Both the position numbers and the translations under genes were made by a program. From assembly GCF_002368035.1 (NCBI RefSeq), contig NZ_AP018222.1:992001-1056000 (forward strand): a DNA stretch of 64,000 bases. Reading direction: 5' to 3'. This DNA comes from Nostoc linckia NIES-25. GTDB taxonomy: Bacteria; Cyanobacteriota; Cyanobacteriia; Cyanobacteriales; Nostocaceae. Shown here piece by piece: positions 9,051 to 18,319 of this stretch; within the stretch, counting starts at the first letter, position 1; each line of letters begins with the position of its first letter. The notes under the pieces are model-generated. The model made no database searches. It was not told the DNA's origin and saw only the letters and a program-made list of their open reading frames with translations.

Positions 9051-9803
9051 CTAATCCCATCTGTTAGAATTTCGTAGTAAACCACCATTTTTTACAAAGC
9101 AAATATCTACTTGACCTAAAGCACCATCATATGTTCTCCGTAAAAATCCAGGAAAATCATATGTAAAATAATCTTTATCCGCCATAAAAGAAATCACTTC
9201 ATGAAAGATAGGCATATCTTTCAAAAATCTAAATAATGAAACCTCTAAAATAAATACCTCTGTTTGACCAAATAACTTTGAAGCTCCGCATAAAGCTTCT
9301 AGCTCAAAACCCTGAATATCAAGCTTAACTAGTTGAGGCATAGGAATTATTTCATCTTCAATTAAGCTATCAATAGTAATAATTTTGATAGAACGTTGTT
9401 TGCTAGTATTTTCTAATTCCTCTGGAAGAAAAGAAGAAATATCAAGATTCTCCCCCCACATATTAAGTGTTAATTCTCCAGGTTTTGCACCAGCACCAGT
9501 CATCAACCAACGAGAGCCAGGAAATTGATTACAAAAAGTATCTAAATATGGCTTCATTTCAATTAATGGTTCAATCAAAAAACAATTTGCTTTTGGGAAA
9601 ATCTTTTTAGCTAGTCTACTCCAATTTCCACGATTGGCACCGACATCAAGAATAGACTGTGGTACAAATCCCCTTTCTTTTAGATCTTCTAGGCATGATT
9701 CTAAATTTCCTATACTACGTTGATATGAAGCAGGTGTGAGTTCTCTATATCGATGTACTTCTATGCCTAAATACCGAAAAAATTGCTTTAATGTTTGCTT
9801 CAT
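9051..9803 (-). CDS. FkbM-family SAM-dependent methyltransferase
   Basis: A 250-aa protein. SILDVGANRGNWSRLA (about 50-65) is the AdoMet-binding motif I, NCFLIEPLIEMKPYL is the following acidic strand, and LVKLDIQGFELEAL is the FkbM family marker. The start ATG at 9803 is preceded by GGAAAG. It is the second FkbM gene in the locus and differs clearly in sequence from the first, so the two probably methylate different positions or sugars (inference). Confidence 0.87.
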   Translation of the reverse strand: MKQTLKQFFRYLGIEVHRYRELTPASYQRSIGNLESCLEDLKERGFVPQSILDVGANRGNWSRLAKKIFPKANCFLIEPLIEMKPYLDTFCNQFPGSRWLMTGAGAKPGELTLNMWGENLDISSFLPEELENTSKQRSIKIITIDSLIEDEIIPMPQLVKLDIQGFELEALCGASKLFGQTEVFILEVSLFRFLKDMPIFHEVISFMADKDYFTYDFPGFLRRTYDGALGQVDICFVKNGGLLRNSNRWD

Positions 9804-9910
9804 TTTTCTTTCCTTATTTTAGAGAATGTTAATAAATTTATTTAGATTAGAGTCAAATTTGGTTGAATTTGTGATCTGTGTAGTTAACCATTTAACATTT
9901 GCATTGCTCA

Positions 9911-10033
9911 TTAGAGGGAATAAGAATGTAAATCTAGATTTAACTTACCCAAGCTGTTGAGAAAAGCAAATGTCCAATTGGAAAATTTATTATTCACTGA
10001 AAGGTAGACTCTAATATTCTGAAAATGAGTCAT
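9911..10033 (-). pseudogene. Decayed copy of the N-terminus of the 7856-8821 glycosyltransferase gene
   Basis: Reading the minus strand from ATG 10033 gives a 40-codon frame ending at TAA 9911. Its residues NIRVYLSVN, WTFAFLNS and NLDLHS align in order and spacing with NIGVYFSAN, WTIAFLNS and NPDLRL of the intact gene. The DNA similarity also reaches a few bases upstream of the ATG. The rest of the gene is missing. It lies 1 nt beyond the stop of the GT2 gene at 10035. The likely history is duplication followed by loss. It is too short to be a working glycosyltransferase. Confidence 0.7.
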
Positions 10034-10034
10034 G

Positions 10035-10895
10035 TCAATATATTTTTTTATATTTACGTAAAGTAATAATCCATTGACTAGGAAGTACTTCGCGTATTTT
10101 ACTCATAATATTTTTTTCCAACCAAAAATTTTTGTATTCATTAATAAAATACAACTCTTTTTGAAAAGATTTGCCAAAGTATTTTCTACAAATAGACCAA
10201 CGTTCTTTAGTAAAGCTCAATAAATCTCTAGATGCTCCTCCTGAAGAATCAAATTTAGAAATAACTACAGGAACTTCCTGAAAATTATACCCAGCAAGGT
10301 AAAGCTTGGCGATGAGATCGTGATCTGCACACCAAGTCAACAATGTATCAAAAGGATATTTAACTTGTAGCTTTCTTTTAACAAAAATACTCTGATGACA
10401 ACTAGGTATTTCCCGCCAAATTATAGATAAATCATACGGCTGGCGTTGATATGTATGATATCCATATTTATCATTAACAATATATTCAGTTCTGCCATAA
10501 ACAACATCTACTGAATTATCAAGATATTCTGCAACTTTAGCCAGTGTATCCTCTGCAAATAATTTATCGCCGCAATTCATAAAAATTATCCAGTCCCCAG
10601 TGGCAGCTAAGGCTCCTTTGTTCATGGCATCATAAATTCCAGCATCTTTTTCACTAATCCAATAAGATATTTTGTCATCATTTTTACGCAAAAAATCTAG
10701 TGTACCATCTTGAGAACCGCCATCAATGATAATGTATTCTATATTTTTATATGTTTGAGAGGTAATACTAGCAAATGTTTCAGTTAATCCTGCAAACCGA
10801 TTATAGCTAACTGTAATTATAGAAATTATAGGTAAGCGATTTTCAAAGGATACTTGGTTATTAATTAAACGGTTACCACCCAAAAAGTTTTCCAT
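10035..10895 (-). CDS. Family 2 glycosyltransferase (WcaE/WcaA-like)
   Basis: A 286-aa GT-A enzyme. PIISIITVSYNRFAGLTET (about 23-41), YIIIDGGSQDGTLDFLR and ISEKDAGIYDAMNKGA are classical GT2 motifs of the EPS type. GDWIIFMNCGDKLF holds the position of the acidic metal site, read here as NCGD. WCADHDLIAKLYLAGY contains the downstream acidic/His element. The donor sugar cannot be told. It is followed immediately by the remnant at 9911-10033. Confidence 0.88.
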   Translation of the reverse strand: MENFLGGNRLINNQVSFENRLPIISIITVSYNRFAGLTETFASITSQTYKNIEYIIIDGGSQDGTLDFLRKNDDKISYWISEKDAGIYDAMNKGALAATGDWIIFMNCGDKLFAEDTLAKVAEYLDNSVDVVYGRTEYIVNDKYGYHTYQRQPYDLSIIWREIPSCHQSIFVKRKLQVKYPFDTLLTWCADHDLIAKLYLAGYNFQEVPVVISKFDSSGGASRDLLSFTKERWSICRKYFGKSFQKELYFINEYKNFWLEKNIMSKIREVLPSQWIITLRKYKKIY

Positions 10896-11017
10896 ATAAA
10901 ATATATAAACAAATATTTCAAAAAAATTAAAATTTTAGCGGTAGTTTTTTGAGAAATTATCTAATTTGAAAACAAGAAATAATTAGTAAAAATAACATTA
11001 TAAAAAATAAAAATTAA

Positions 11018-11956
11018 TTACAATATATTTTTTCTAAAACTATAGCTAGTACGGAAATATAAACATGCCCATACAAACTTTAATATTGATTGAATTGTAT
11101 TTTTATGAGGTTCTTGTTTAGATGGAAGCCAGGAGAATCTTTGAGACAGTTTTTGACTGTAGTGAGTGTAGAGATGGCGCATAGGTACATAATTTTGAGA
11201 TAACCAAGGTTTATCTGAACCTGTATAGTGGATAATTTTGGGGTTTTGCATTCGGTCAGTTATCTCTTGATTTTGAGGCAAACCTAACAATTTCTCTTTG
11301 TATAGCCGTGCTTCTACGTTCCAGACCCCTGGTAAGTGGCAATAATTTCTCCAAAAAATTACATTCAAAGCATCCTGGTCTGCAAAATGTAATTTACTAG
11401 CATTTTCTAAACACAATTCTAAAACAACTTCACCATATTGTTTGTCCCGCCAATAAATAGTATCAATTAGCATCACGCCTGAATTAAAATAAATATCTTC
11501 GCCATTAATTTGAAAGTTTTGTCTAAAAGTATCTTCATAAGGTAACTGTACATGAGGAACAGCACCAATTGGTTTACCGTTTAATTCATGTTTAAACAAA
11601 TCTTGTAAATCGGCTAAAACAATAATATCGCAATCTAAATATATAATGCGATCGCAATTATGACATTGGTTTGGCCCAAACAAGCGCGAATAATTATTTA
11701 GATTAAAATGCTTTTGAAAAGCAGGTAAATATTTGAATAATTTTAGATCGATTGGAATAATTGATACTCTAGCGTTAAATTGATTGCATACTTCTTCAAT
11801 TTTGCGAAGATTTTCTCTAGAAATATCTGGTGAAAGAATATAAAACTCAAAGTTTTCTGGACTAGATGTGTTTTCTAATGTTGAAAGTATTGTTACTGCA
11901 CAGTAGCGAGAATAATTATCATCTGCTGCTAGCAAAATAGAAGTTTTTTTGTTCAC
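11018..11956 (-). CDS. Family 8 glycosyltransferase (LgtC/galactosyltransferase-like)
   Basis: A 312-aa protein. SILLAADDNYSRYCAVTILS (about 6-25) is the UDP-binding start, DRIIYLDCDIIVLADL (about 102-117) carries the DxD (DCD 108-110), IYFNSGVMLID and DQDALNVIF follow, and IIHYTGSDKPW is the C-terminal H-x-G-x-x-K-P-W element. All key GT8 motifs are intact, so this is a retaining transferase that probably uses UDP-glucose or UDP-galactose. It starts at GTG 11956 with AAAGG about 9 nt upstream. Confidence 0.9.
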   Translation of the reverse strand: MNKKTSILLAADDNYSRYCAVTILSTLENTSSPENFEFYILSPDISRENLRKIEEVCNQFNARVSIIPIDLKLFKYLPAFQKHFNLNNYSRLFGPNQCHNCDRIIYLDCDIIVLADLQDLFKHELNGKPIGAVPHVQLPYEDTFRQNFQINGEDIYFNSGVMLIDTIYWRDKQYGEVVLELCLENASKLHFADQDALNVIFWRNYCHLPGVWNVEARLYKEKLLGLPQNQEITDRMQNPKIIHYTGSDKPWLSQNYVPMRHLYTHYSQKLSQRFSWLPSKQEPHKNTIQSILKFVWACLYFRTSYSFRKNIL

Positions 11957-11994
11957 TTTATTTAACCTTTAAGCATTACAATAATAAATTAGCT

Positions 11995-12735
11995 TTATAT
12001 TTTTCTAGCAATATAAAAATAGCCCGATGGATACAATGAATCTAAAACTTTGAATTTTTTACGTATATAATTACTTCTTTTTAATTGAAACGAAAAATAA
12101 AAAAGCATTATAGGCACAATTTTTTTGATTAAAGGTAAATATGTAGAAAGGTTTGCAGTCATATATGACCAAGTTTCAATAGCACCGCCTACAACTTCAA
12201 ATACTTCCAATTGCAATCCTGTGGAAGCAATCATTTCCTTGAGGACGAATTCTGTATAACGGTAGAAATCATATGGTGATTCATGGATACGTTCAAAGAA
12301 AGGTACGTTTAAAATAACTACACCATCTTTTCGTAATAAACGATAAATTTCTTGCAATAAAAGCTTTGGTTCAGCTATGTGTTCTAAAACATCAGAAAGA
12401 ATTATTGTATCAAATGAATTATCTGCAACAGGGATGGAATGATTAATATCACACAATAAATCAGCATAGGGATTAGGATAAAGTGAATTTCCCCAATCTA
12501 TACAGTAGTAAGAATTTGCTAAATCTTTGTATAGTCCGTATAAAGGACACATTCCACATCCCAAATCTAATAAATCGCCTTTGGCATAATGAGGTAAATA
12601 TTGTCCATAAACTATTGCTGTAGATTCAGCAAAAATCCAACCATTTGCAGGGAAATCTGGATTACCTTTATTAACTTGAAGTTTATTATTTGATATGGAA
12701 AATTTGGTTTCTTTCCAAAGGTGTTGATTTTTCAT
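11995..12735 (-). CDS. Class I SAM-dependent methyltransferase (Methyltransf_11 type)
   Basis: A 246-aa protein. DLLDLGCGMCPLYGL (about 54-68) is the AdoMet-binding glycine loop, and FDTIILSDVLEHIAEP and LLRKDGVVILNVPFF are the motifs of small-molecule methyltransferases. An in-frame ATG at 12786 would overlap the upstream gene by about 50 nt. ATG 12735 lies just after that gene's TAA (12739-12737) and is the likelier start. The C-terminal region is hydrophobic and basic. The target is unknown, and sugar or lipid-carrier methylation is inferred from context. Confidence 0.8.
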   Translation of the reverse strand: MKNQHLWKETKFSISNNKLQVNKGNPDFPANGWIFAESTAIVYGQYLPHYAKGDLLDLGCGMCPLYGLYKDLANSYYCIDWGNSLYPNPYADLLCDINHSIPVADNSFDTIILSDVLEHIAEPKLLLQEIYRLLRKDGVVILNVPFFERIHESPYDFYRYTEFVLKEMIASTGLQLEVFEVVGGAIETWSYMTANLSTYLPLIKKIVPIMLFYFSFQLKRSNYIRKKFKVLDSLYPSGYFYIARKI

Positions 12736-12736
12736 T

Positions 12737-13996
12737 TTATTTAATTTTATTAAAATTACTACAAGCTTGAAGAATAACTGATTCAAACCGTTCTAGGGAG
12801 TAATCTTCCATGAAAGATGAATAACTAGATTCATCAATTTCATAATTAGTGTGTACCAATTGCTGAATAGCATGTACTATGTCTTCGGGATTATTTTCTG
12901 TTGCAGTCCTCCAATTATATTGGTTGACAGTTTTTTCCATAATATAACCTTTACTAACAACAACTGGTTTTCGATATGCCATCGTTTTAATTAGGATATT
13001 GCTACTAAAAGGATGACGACGATAATGCAAGAATACTATATCCGATAATTGGATGAAGGTATCAAATTCTTCTTCGTTACTTATATAATAATCAAGGTCA
13101 ATGTAAGAATTACCATTTAATTTACCTTTGTAAAATTCAATTTTTTTGATATCTTCTTCTATAGTATTTAACTCAGTTAGCCTTAGTTCACCTAAAACAA
13201 GGAAAAAATATTTTTTGCAATCAAGTTTTGCCGCTGATTCCAGAAATAAAGGCAGATTCTTTCTAGAAGTTAAAATACCTAAAATCGAGATAATTTTTTT
13301 GTCTTGGGCATTTTCTTTAATTTTATGTAAAAGTTCTGTGTTGATAGTTACTTTTCCTAATTCCTTGCTATTAACTAATTCTGGGATACAAAAACAAGTT
13401 ATTTCTTTAATTGTTTTGGAAAAAAATTTTTGATAGATTGGGTGCAAAACGATAATGCCTTTACAAGATGGTAAAGCAAAATTTTTCTCTCTATTGAAAT
13501 AAATTCTACTTGTTTCTAAACCACATTGTATTTTGGATTGATAGGAAGGTTGCACATATAAACCAACCCATTGCCTTGGCATAAAGAAACGGGAAATGAA
13601 TGTGGGAACTGCTGGCATTATAGAATCAGCATGTGTAAAAAAGACTGGTATCTGCTCGTCTAAATTTTTAATCAGTCTTTTAACGTTCATTAAATTAATT
13701 AAAGAAGCAAAGCGGAAATACTGTATTACCGGCAGTTTTGCTACAAAATAATCAATAGTCAATAAAAGTTTGAAGATAATTTTATCTAAAGTTTTGATAT
13801 TGAGATCGATGACTTTGCAATTGTTTAGTTTTTCTTGTTCAATATTTTCTCTAAGTTTTTGGTTATTGCCACAGCAAGCATAAACAAAGTAGTTATTTTT
13901 AATTAGAATTGATAAGATATTCATGAAATAAACTTCCAGATGACCTCCTCCTTGAGATCCTATAAAAGCAAAGTCTACTAATAGTATTTTTTGCAT
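12737..13996 (-). CDS. GT4-like glycosyltransferase, divergent
   Basis: A 419-aa GT-B-like protein. The N-terminus KILLVDFAFIGSQGGGHLEV holds a glycine-rich loop. The C-terminal half has KIISILGILTSRKNLPLFLE (about 233-252) and an acceptable EX7E-region equivalent at HPFSSNILIKTMAYRKPVVV, although the first Glu is absent. It is AT-rich and Lys/Ile/Asn-rich compared with the other glycosyltransferases, which may point to separate acquisition. The stop is 1 nt before the next start. The activity is uncertain because of the altered EX7E. Confidence 0.65.
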   Translation of the reverse strand: MQKILLVDFAFIGSQGGGHLEVYFMNILSILIKNNYFVYACCGNNQKLRENIEQEKLNNCKVIDLNIKTLDKIIFKLLLTIDYFVAKLPVIQYFRFASLINLMNVKRLIKNLDEQIPVFFTHADSIMPAVPTFISRFFMPRQWVGLYVQPSYQSKIQCGLETSRIYFNREKNFALPSCKGIIVLHPIYQKFFSKTIKEITCFCIPELVNSKELGKVTINTELLHKIKENAQDKKIISILGILTSRKNLPLFLESAAKLDCKKYFFLVLGELRLTELNTIEEDIKKIEFYKGKLNGNSYIDLDYYISNEEEFDTFIQLSDIVFLHYRRHPFSSNILIKTMAYRKPVVVSKGYIMEKTVNQYNWRTATENNPEDIVHAIQQLVHTNYEIDESSYSSFMEDYSLERFESVILQACSNFNKIK

Positions 13997-14015
13997 TTCT
14001 CAGTTAAATTTAAAT

Positions 14016-15254
14016 TTATTTAATAGTATTTATAGTTTTACCAAGCACTTGCTGATATAAATGCAGATACCTTTGAATTTGTAAATCAAGGGTATATTCT
14101 TGTAAAGCGATCGCCCGACAATTTTCACTCATTTGTTGGCGTAGCTGGTTATCTTCAAGTAATTCAACTATACCATTACAAAAGTCTTGTGTATCTTCTA
14201 ATTGAGCTAAGTAACCAGTAATTCCTGGACGCACTAACTCAGGTACACCGCCGACTTTAAAGGATACCATTGGTGTACCACAAGCCATACTTTCTTGTAA
14301 TACTAAAGGTAAGTTATCAGCGCGGGTAGGAAAAATAAATAAGTCAGCCGCAGAGTAAGCTATTGACTTGAGGCGATCGCTACTTACATACTCAAGTTTT
14401 AATGTTGGTATTCCCACTAGCTCGGCAAATCGATCGCCTGCTTTTCCCAAAATGAGTAATACTGTTTCTGATTTTAAAGCTTCAGGCAAATTTTGTAGAG
14501 CTTTTACCAGCAAGTCTCCACCCTTTCTAGACTCTTGAAGGAGATGTGCGCCAAACATCAAAACTTTTTTATTTGCTGGAATACCTAATACTTCCCGACA
14601 TTTTTCTGTATCTAGAGGTTGATAAGCATCTGTATCAATACCATAGGGTATGTGATAAATTGAAAAATGGCTAAGCATACTCTTTTTTACTTGTTCTGTT
14701 AGCCATTGGCTGGGAGTAACTATGCTCAAATCAGATTTGCTATAAACCCAGTTTTTCAGTTTCCATTCTAGATGGGTATTATCTCTGGCGATCGCCGGAT
14801 AGGTTTCTGGATAAGGACACGCACCACAGCCTTTTTGCCAGCGATCGCAATCATAACTGTAAGAGCAATGTCCGGTAAAGCTCCACATATCATGGAGGGT
14901 AAAAATCGCAGGTTTATTTTTAGTTAATCCAGGAATAGCTAAATAATTAAAATAACCTGTGTGCAGATTGTGAAAATTAATCACATCTGCTTCAATATAA
15001 AAATTATGTTTTAAGATATCGAATGTACTAATTAAATTGAGATAATTTAATCCCAAGCTATTAGTTAAACGTGATAATTGGTTTTCTAAACGATACTTAC
15101 GAGAGACAGCAGCAACGCGATCGCTATCAGTTTCCACCCAACCTACCAACAGCTTTGAGTTAATCCCTTGTTGGAGCAAACCTTGGTGAAGCCGATACCC
15201 TGCGATCGCTGCTCCTCCACCAATATCAGATTGATTAATATGCAGTACATTCAT
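14016..15254 (-). CDS. Family 4 glycosyltransferase (WcaC-like)
   Basis: A 412-aa protein. It opens MNVLHINQSDIGGGAAIAGY and has a Cys-rich insert around MWSFTGHCSYSYDCDRW and GCGACPYPETYP (about 122-152). That insert, with GIDTDAYQPLD, is typical of the WcaC-like GT4 subgroup. The donor half shows VLMFGAHLLQESRKGGDLLV and PTRADNLPLVLQESMACGTP. The four Cys of the insert are conserved in the subgroup and may bind a metal (inference). It is separated by only 45 nt from the next upstream gene. Confidence 0.88.
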   Translation of the reverse strand: MNVLHINQSDIGGGAAIAGYRLHQGLLQQGINSKLLVGWVETDSDRVAAVSRKYRLENQLSRLTNSLGLNYLNLISTFDILKHNFYIEADVINFHNLHTGYFNYLAIPGLTKNKPAIFTLHDMWSFTGHCSYSYDCDRWQKGCGACPYPETYPAIARDNTHLEWKLKNWVYSKSDLSIVTPSQWLTEQVKKSMLSHFSIYHIPYGIDTDAYQPLDTEKCREVLGIPANKKVLMFGAHLLQESRKGGDLLVKALQNLPEALKSETVLLILGKAGDRFAELVGIPTLKLEYVSSDRLKSIAYSAADLFIFPTRADNLPLVLQESMACGTPMVSFKVGGVPELVRPGITGYLAQLEDTQDFCNGIVELLEDNQLRQQMSENCRAIALQEYTLDLQIQRYLHLYQQVLGKTINTIK

Positions 15255-15299
15255 GAAATTTATTTAGTAGTTTCTCTAATTAGCTTGTAGAAACTTTGT

Positions 15300-16958
15300 C
15301 TAATTTGCTGAGATTAATTTTCTTAAACGCCAGTAGAGCCAACTCGGAAGTAAGTGTTGGATTTGACCCCGACCAAAGCCATATATCTCGATCGTTTTCA
15401 GCCATACGCGCACTTGCTGAGCAAATGTTTTCGGAAATGGATGTCCTTGAATCAGCTCATCAACATTAATTTTGTCTTGACCAGAAGCATAAGACAAAAT
15501 CTTCGGTAATAAAGCATCAACTTCGCCAATCATCATTTCATCTTTCATTGGCTGTAAGGTTAATGTTATGCGTGGGAGCGTGGTAGCTTGAGAGTAGATA
15601 TTTTCTAAAAAGCTTTGCCAGTTGCTTCCAGTGTGAATTTCTACAATCTTTCTTTTTGTCTGTTCGCCAATAGATAACCTAAATTTTTCATCTTCAACTA
15701 AGCTAGACAAAACTGCTGTGTACTCCTCCAAATCGCGCACGCGAATCATCTGTTGATCCAAAGCTGGTGTATCAGCACCCAGTATTCCACAGTCATCAGA
15801 ATATGGATAGCGGCTTACCAAAGGTACACCATAGCTTCCAGCTTCCAGCAGTGATGTATTAGAAGCAAGGGGGAAACTGTCAACATAAATGTCAGCAGCT
15901 TGGTAAAAAATTTCAGTGTCTTCACGCTCCGGAAATACTTTAATTCTACCGTTACAATGCTCAATAGCTTTAGACCAATCCTCGCTTTGATTTGCACCAA
16001 TAACTATGAGAAGAGCTTGCTGATATTTTTCTAATAATGGAACATGTGCATCAGCAAAGGTAATTCCATCAATTGTTTTGTACTTAGGCGATCTAGCGAT
16101 GGATAATAATAAAATACTGTTTTCATCAATACCAAGAATTCGCTTTGCCTCTACACGATTTAGGGTTCTATGAATAGGATTTAAAATAATAGGTAGCATT
16201 AGATTGCGTTCTGGTGCAATACCTCTGCGCTCTAACGATAAGCGCATCCCTGAAAAACGCAGATTAGCAATTACATCACTAATACTTGCTCCTAACCACA
16301 TCCCAGTATCGGCATGATTGATAAAAATAATTGGTGGACATTCCTCCTTATTTGCAAATGCAATTATGGGAATCACATCGGCAGGCATTATATGAAGTAC
16401 AACAATATCAGCCGATCGCGCTATTTTACGCAGTCGTTTTGCCCAAGAAATAACATCACCAATTGTTTCAACAAGTGAATAAATCTTACCGTGACTATTA
16501 AGAACTGCGTCTTTTAAGCTTTTAGGCAAATGGATTGAAGGTTGCTGTGTCAATACAATCGAGTGCGAACGCTGGTTATCTTGTTGTATCCAGCGGCGGA
16601 TCATTGCGGAATGTCCGCCGACACCGTATACACTACTAGCAACATGCAAAACATTTTTGACTTTTTCAGGCTGTGATTTGTTATTTCTAGAACTGAAATA
16701 CAAATTTTGGTGTATTTTCTTTTTTCCCAGTGTTAAAAAAAGCTGTTCTAGTTCTGGACTAACGAACAAACCACAATGCCGTAAAAATGAGTATAAAGCT
16801 GCGGTTTGTCCGTATACAACAGCATCATTATACTTACCACGTTGGATTAAGTTTCTTGTTTGAGCGAGAAGACTACGAAAAACCTCAAAATTTTTTGAAA
16901 CTAAGAGATTGCCTTCTTCTTGCCAAAGGCGGAGTGTATTATTAGCTGTTTTTTCCAT
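15300..16958 (-). CDS. Large GT4-like glycosyltransferase with N-terminal extension
   Basis: A 552-aa protein. Residues 1-100 form an unusual N-terminal extension. The GT-B fold then begins at NVLHVASSVYGVGGHSAMIR (about 103-122), with VLHIMPADVIPIIAF and FINHADTGMWLGASISD as acceptor-side elements. The donor half has ILLLSIARSPKYKTIDGITF and ADIYVDSFPLASNTSLLEAG, followed by GVPLVSRYP. It resembles large glycosyltransferases in cyanobacterial EPS loci that act on a shared acceptor. The start ATG 16958 has AGGA 6 nt upstream. Confidence 0.75.
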   Translation of the reverse strand: MEKTANNTLRLWQEEGNLLVSKNFEVFRSLLAQTRNLIQRGKYNDAVVYGQTAALYSFLRHCGLFVSPELEQLFLTLGKKKIHQNLYFSSRNNKSQPEKVKNVLHVASSVYGVGGHSAMIRRWIQQDNQRSHSIVLTQQPSIHLPKSLKDAVLNSHGKIYSLVETIGDVISWAKRLRKIARSADIVVLHIMPADVIPIIAFANKEECPPIIFINHADTGMWLGASISDVIANLRFSGMRLSLERRGIAPERNLMLPIILNPIHRTLNRVEAKRILGIDENSILLLSIARSPKYKTIDGITFADAHVPLLEKYQQALLIVIGANQSEDWSKAIEHCNGRIKVFPEREDTEIFYQAADIYVDSFPLASNTSLLEAGSYGVPLVSRYPYSDDCGILGADTPALDQQMIRVRDLEEYTAVLSSLVEDEKFRLSIGEQTKRKIVEIHTGSNWQSFLENIYSQATTLPRITLTLQPMKDEMMIGEVDALLPKILSYASGQDKINVDELIQGHPFPKTFAQQVRVWLKTIEIYGFGRGQIQHLLPSWLYWRLRKLISAN

Positions 16959-17061
16959 ACTAATCCTGGGATAAACTTTACTACACTTTGGTAGACACTA
17001 CACTCTAATTTGATAGATAGTTCTCAAAACATTAACTCCTTCTTTAACTAGTTAATGCGAA

Positions 17062-17085
17062 TTGCGAATTTAGACAAATTCGCAA
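17062..17085. repeat. Intergenic hairpin (TTGCGAATTT repeat)
   Basis: A 10-bp stem TTGCGAATTT/AAATTCGCAA with a 4-nt AGAC loop lies between the aminotransferase stop and the start of the 15300-16958 gene. There is no T-run on the minus strand, so this is more likely a dispersed palindrome than a terminator. Confidence 0.55.
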
Positions 17086-17116
17086 CTCAGCTTGTTGTGT
17101 AAATTAGAGTTATTTT

Positions 17117-18319
17117 TTACAACTGACAAGCTACTTTCAAAACTTGGACTATATAATCTTGTTCCTGTTGAGTTATCTGATGAAATAGAGGTAACAAGAT
17201 GGCACGATCTTGTGCTTGCTCGCTCTCAAAAAGGCGATCGCACCGTCTGACTTCACAATCACACTTTTGTTGAGCAATTCCACAAGACCAAGCTTCACGC
17301 TCGTAGGCAGGTTCGCGGTGACTACACATAACTCCACGGCGTGTGGAAATTCCCGCATCCAACATTGTCTGCATCACTTGTTGCTGATCGCATCCTTGTG
17401 GCAAGCGAACGCAGAAACTCTGCCAGTTACTTCGCGCCCAAGCTGGCTCAGTTGGTAACTTTAATCCTGGGATATCAGCTAAATTTTCTTGATAGCGTTG
17501 CGCCAAATAACGCCTATGTTCGATAATTTCTGGAAGACGTTTGAGTTGTTCTCGCCCGATTCCGGCTTGAATATCCGTCATCCGGTAGTTGTAACCCAGT
17601 ACGGGATAGGATTCAAATATTACCTGTTTTGCACTGTGGCGTACAGTATCAGGGACGCTCATTCCATGTTGCCGCCAGAGACGAAACTGCTTGTTCCATT
17701 CGGGATTATTTGTGGTCAACATCCCACCATCGCCAGTAGTAATTACTTTGCGGGGGTGAAAAGAAAAGCAAGCGATATCTCCATGCGGCTTGCCAATTTT
17801 CTCCCACTGTCCATCCCAGAGAATTTCGCTACCGATGGCACAGGCCGCATCTTCAATTACTGGTAAATTATGACTGTGGGCAATGTCCAAAACTGCTTTC
17901 AAGTCACAAGGCATCCCCATCTGGTGGACTACTAAAATAGCGCGGGTGCGATCGCTAATTACACCTTCAATTAATAGCGGGTTGATGTTGTATGTCTGTG
18001 GTTCAATATCCACAAACACCGGGATTGCCCCACAGTAGCGGATGCTGTTAGCAGTAGCAATGAAGGAATGACTGACGGTAATCACTTCATCCCCAGGCTG
18101 CACTCCCACAGCTAACAATGCTAGGTGTAGGGCTGTTGTACAGTTAGCAACAGCGCAAGCAAATTCGGCCCCGACATAAGCTGCAAAATCTCGCTCAAAA
18201 GCCAAGACTTCAGGCCCCTGAGTCACCCATCCAGAGATAATTGCACGCCTAGCCACCTCTGCTTCAGCTTCACCTATCCAAGGTTTGGCGATCGGAATAT
18301 TTTGTTTCATTTCAGACAT
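17117..18319 (-). CDS. DegT/DnrJ/EryC1/StrS-family sugar aminotransferase
   Basis: A 400-aa PLP enzyme that transaminates a keto-sugar nucleotide. It opens IPIAKPWIGEAEAEVARRAI. VIEDAACAIGS holds the PLP-contacting Asp157, and ACFSFHPRKVITTGDGGM holds the Schiff-base Lys191. An insert around residues 340-365 (EPAYEREAWSCGIAQQKCDC and following) has four Cys and is unusual in the family. The gene overlaps the upstream epimerase by 8 nt, so the two form a nucleotide-sugar pair. A ketose or 4-keto sugar made by the epimerase is the likely substrate (inference). Confidence 0.9.
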   Translation of the reverse strand: MSEMKQNIPIAKPWIGEAEAEVARRAIISGWVTQGPEVLAFERDFAAYVGAEFACAVANCTTALHLALLAVGVQPGDEVITVSHSFIATANSIRYCGAIPVFVDIEPQTYNINPLLIEGVISDRTRAILVVHQMGMPCDLKAVLDIAHSHNLPVIEDAACAIGSEILWDGQWEKIGKPHGDIACFSFHPRKVITTGDGGMLTTNNPEWNKQFRLWRQHGMSVPDTVRHSAKQVIFESYPVLGYNYRMTDIQAGIGREQLKRLPEIIEHRRYLAQRYQENLADIPGLKLPTEPAWARSNWQSFCVRLPQGCDQQQVMQTMLDAGISTRRGVMCSHREPAYEREAWSCGIAQQKCDCEVRRCDRLFESEQAQDRAILLPLFHQITQQEQDYIVQVLKVACQL

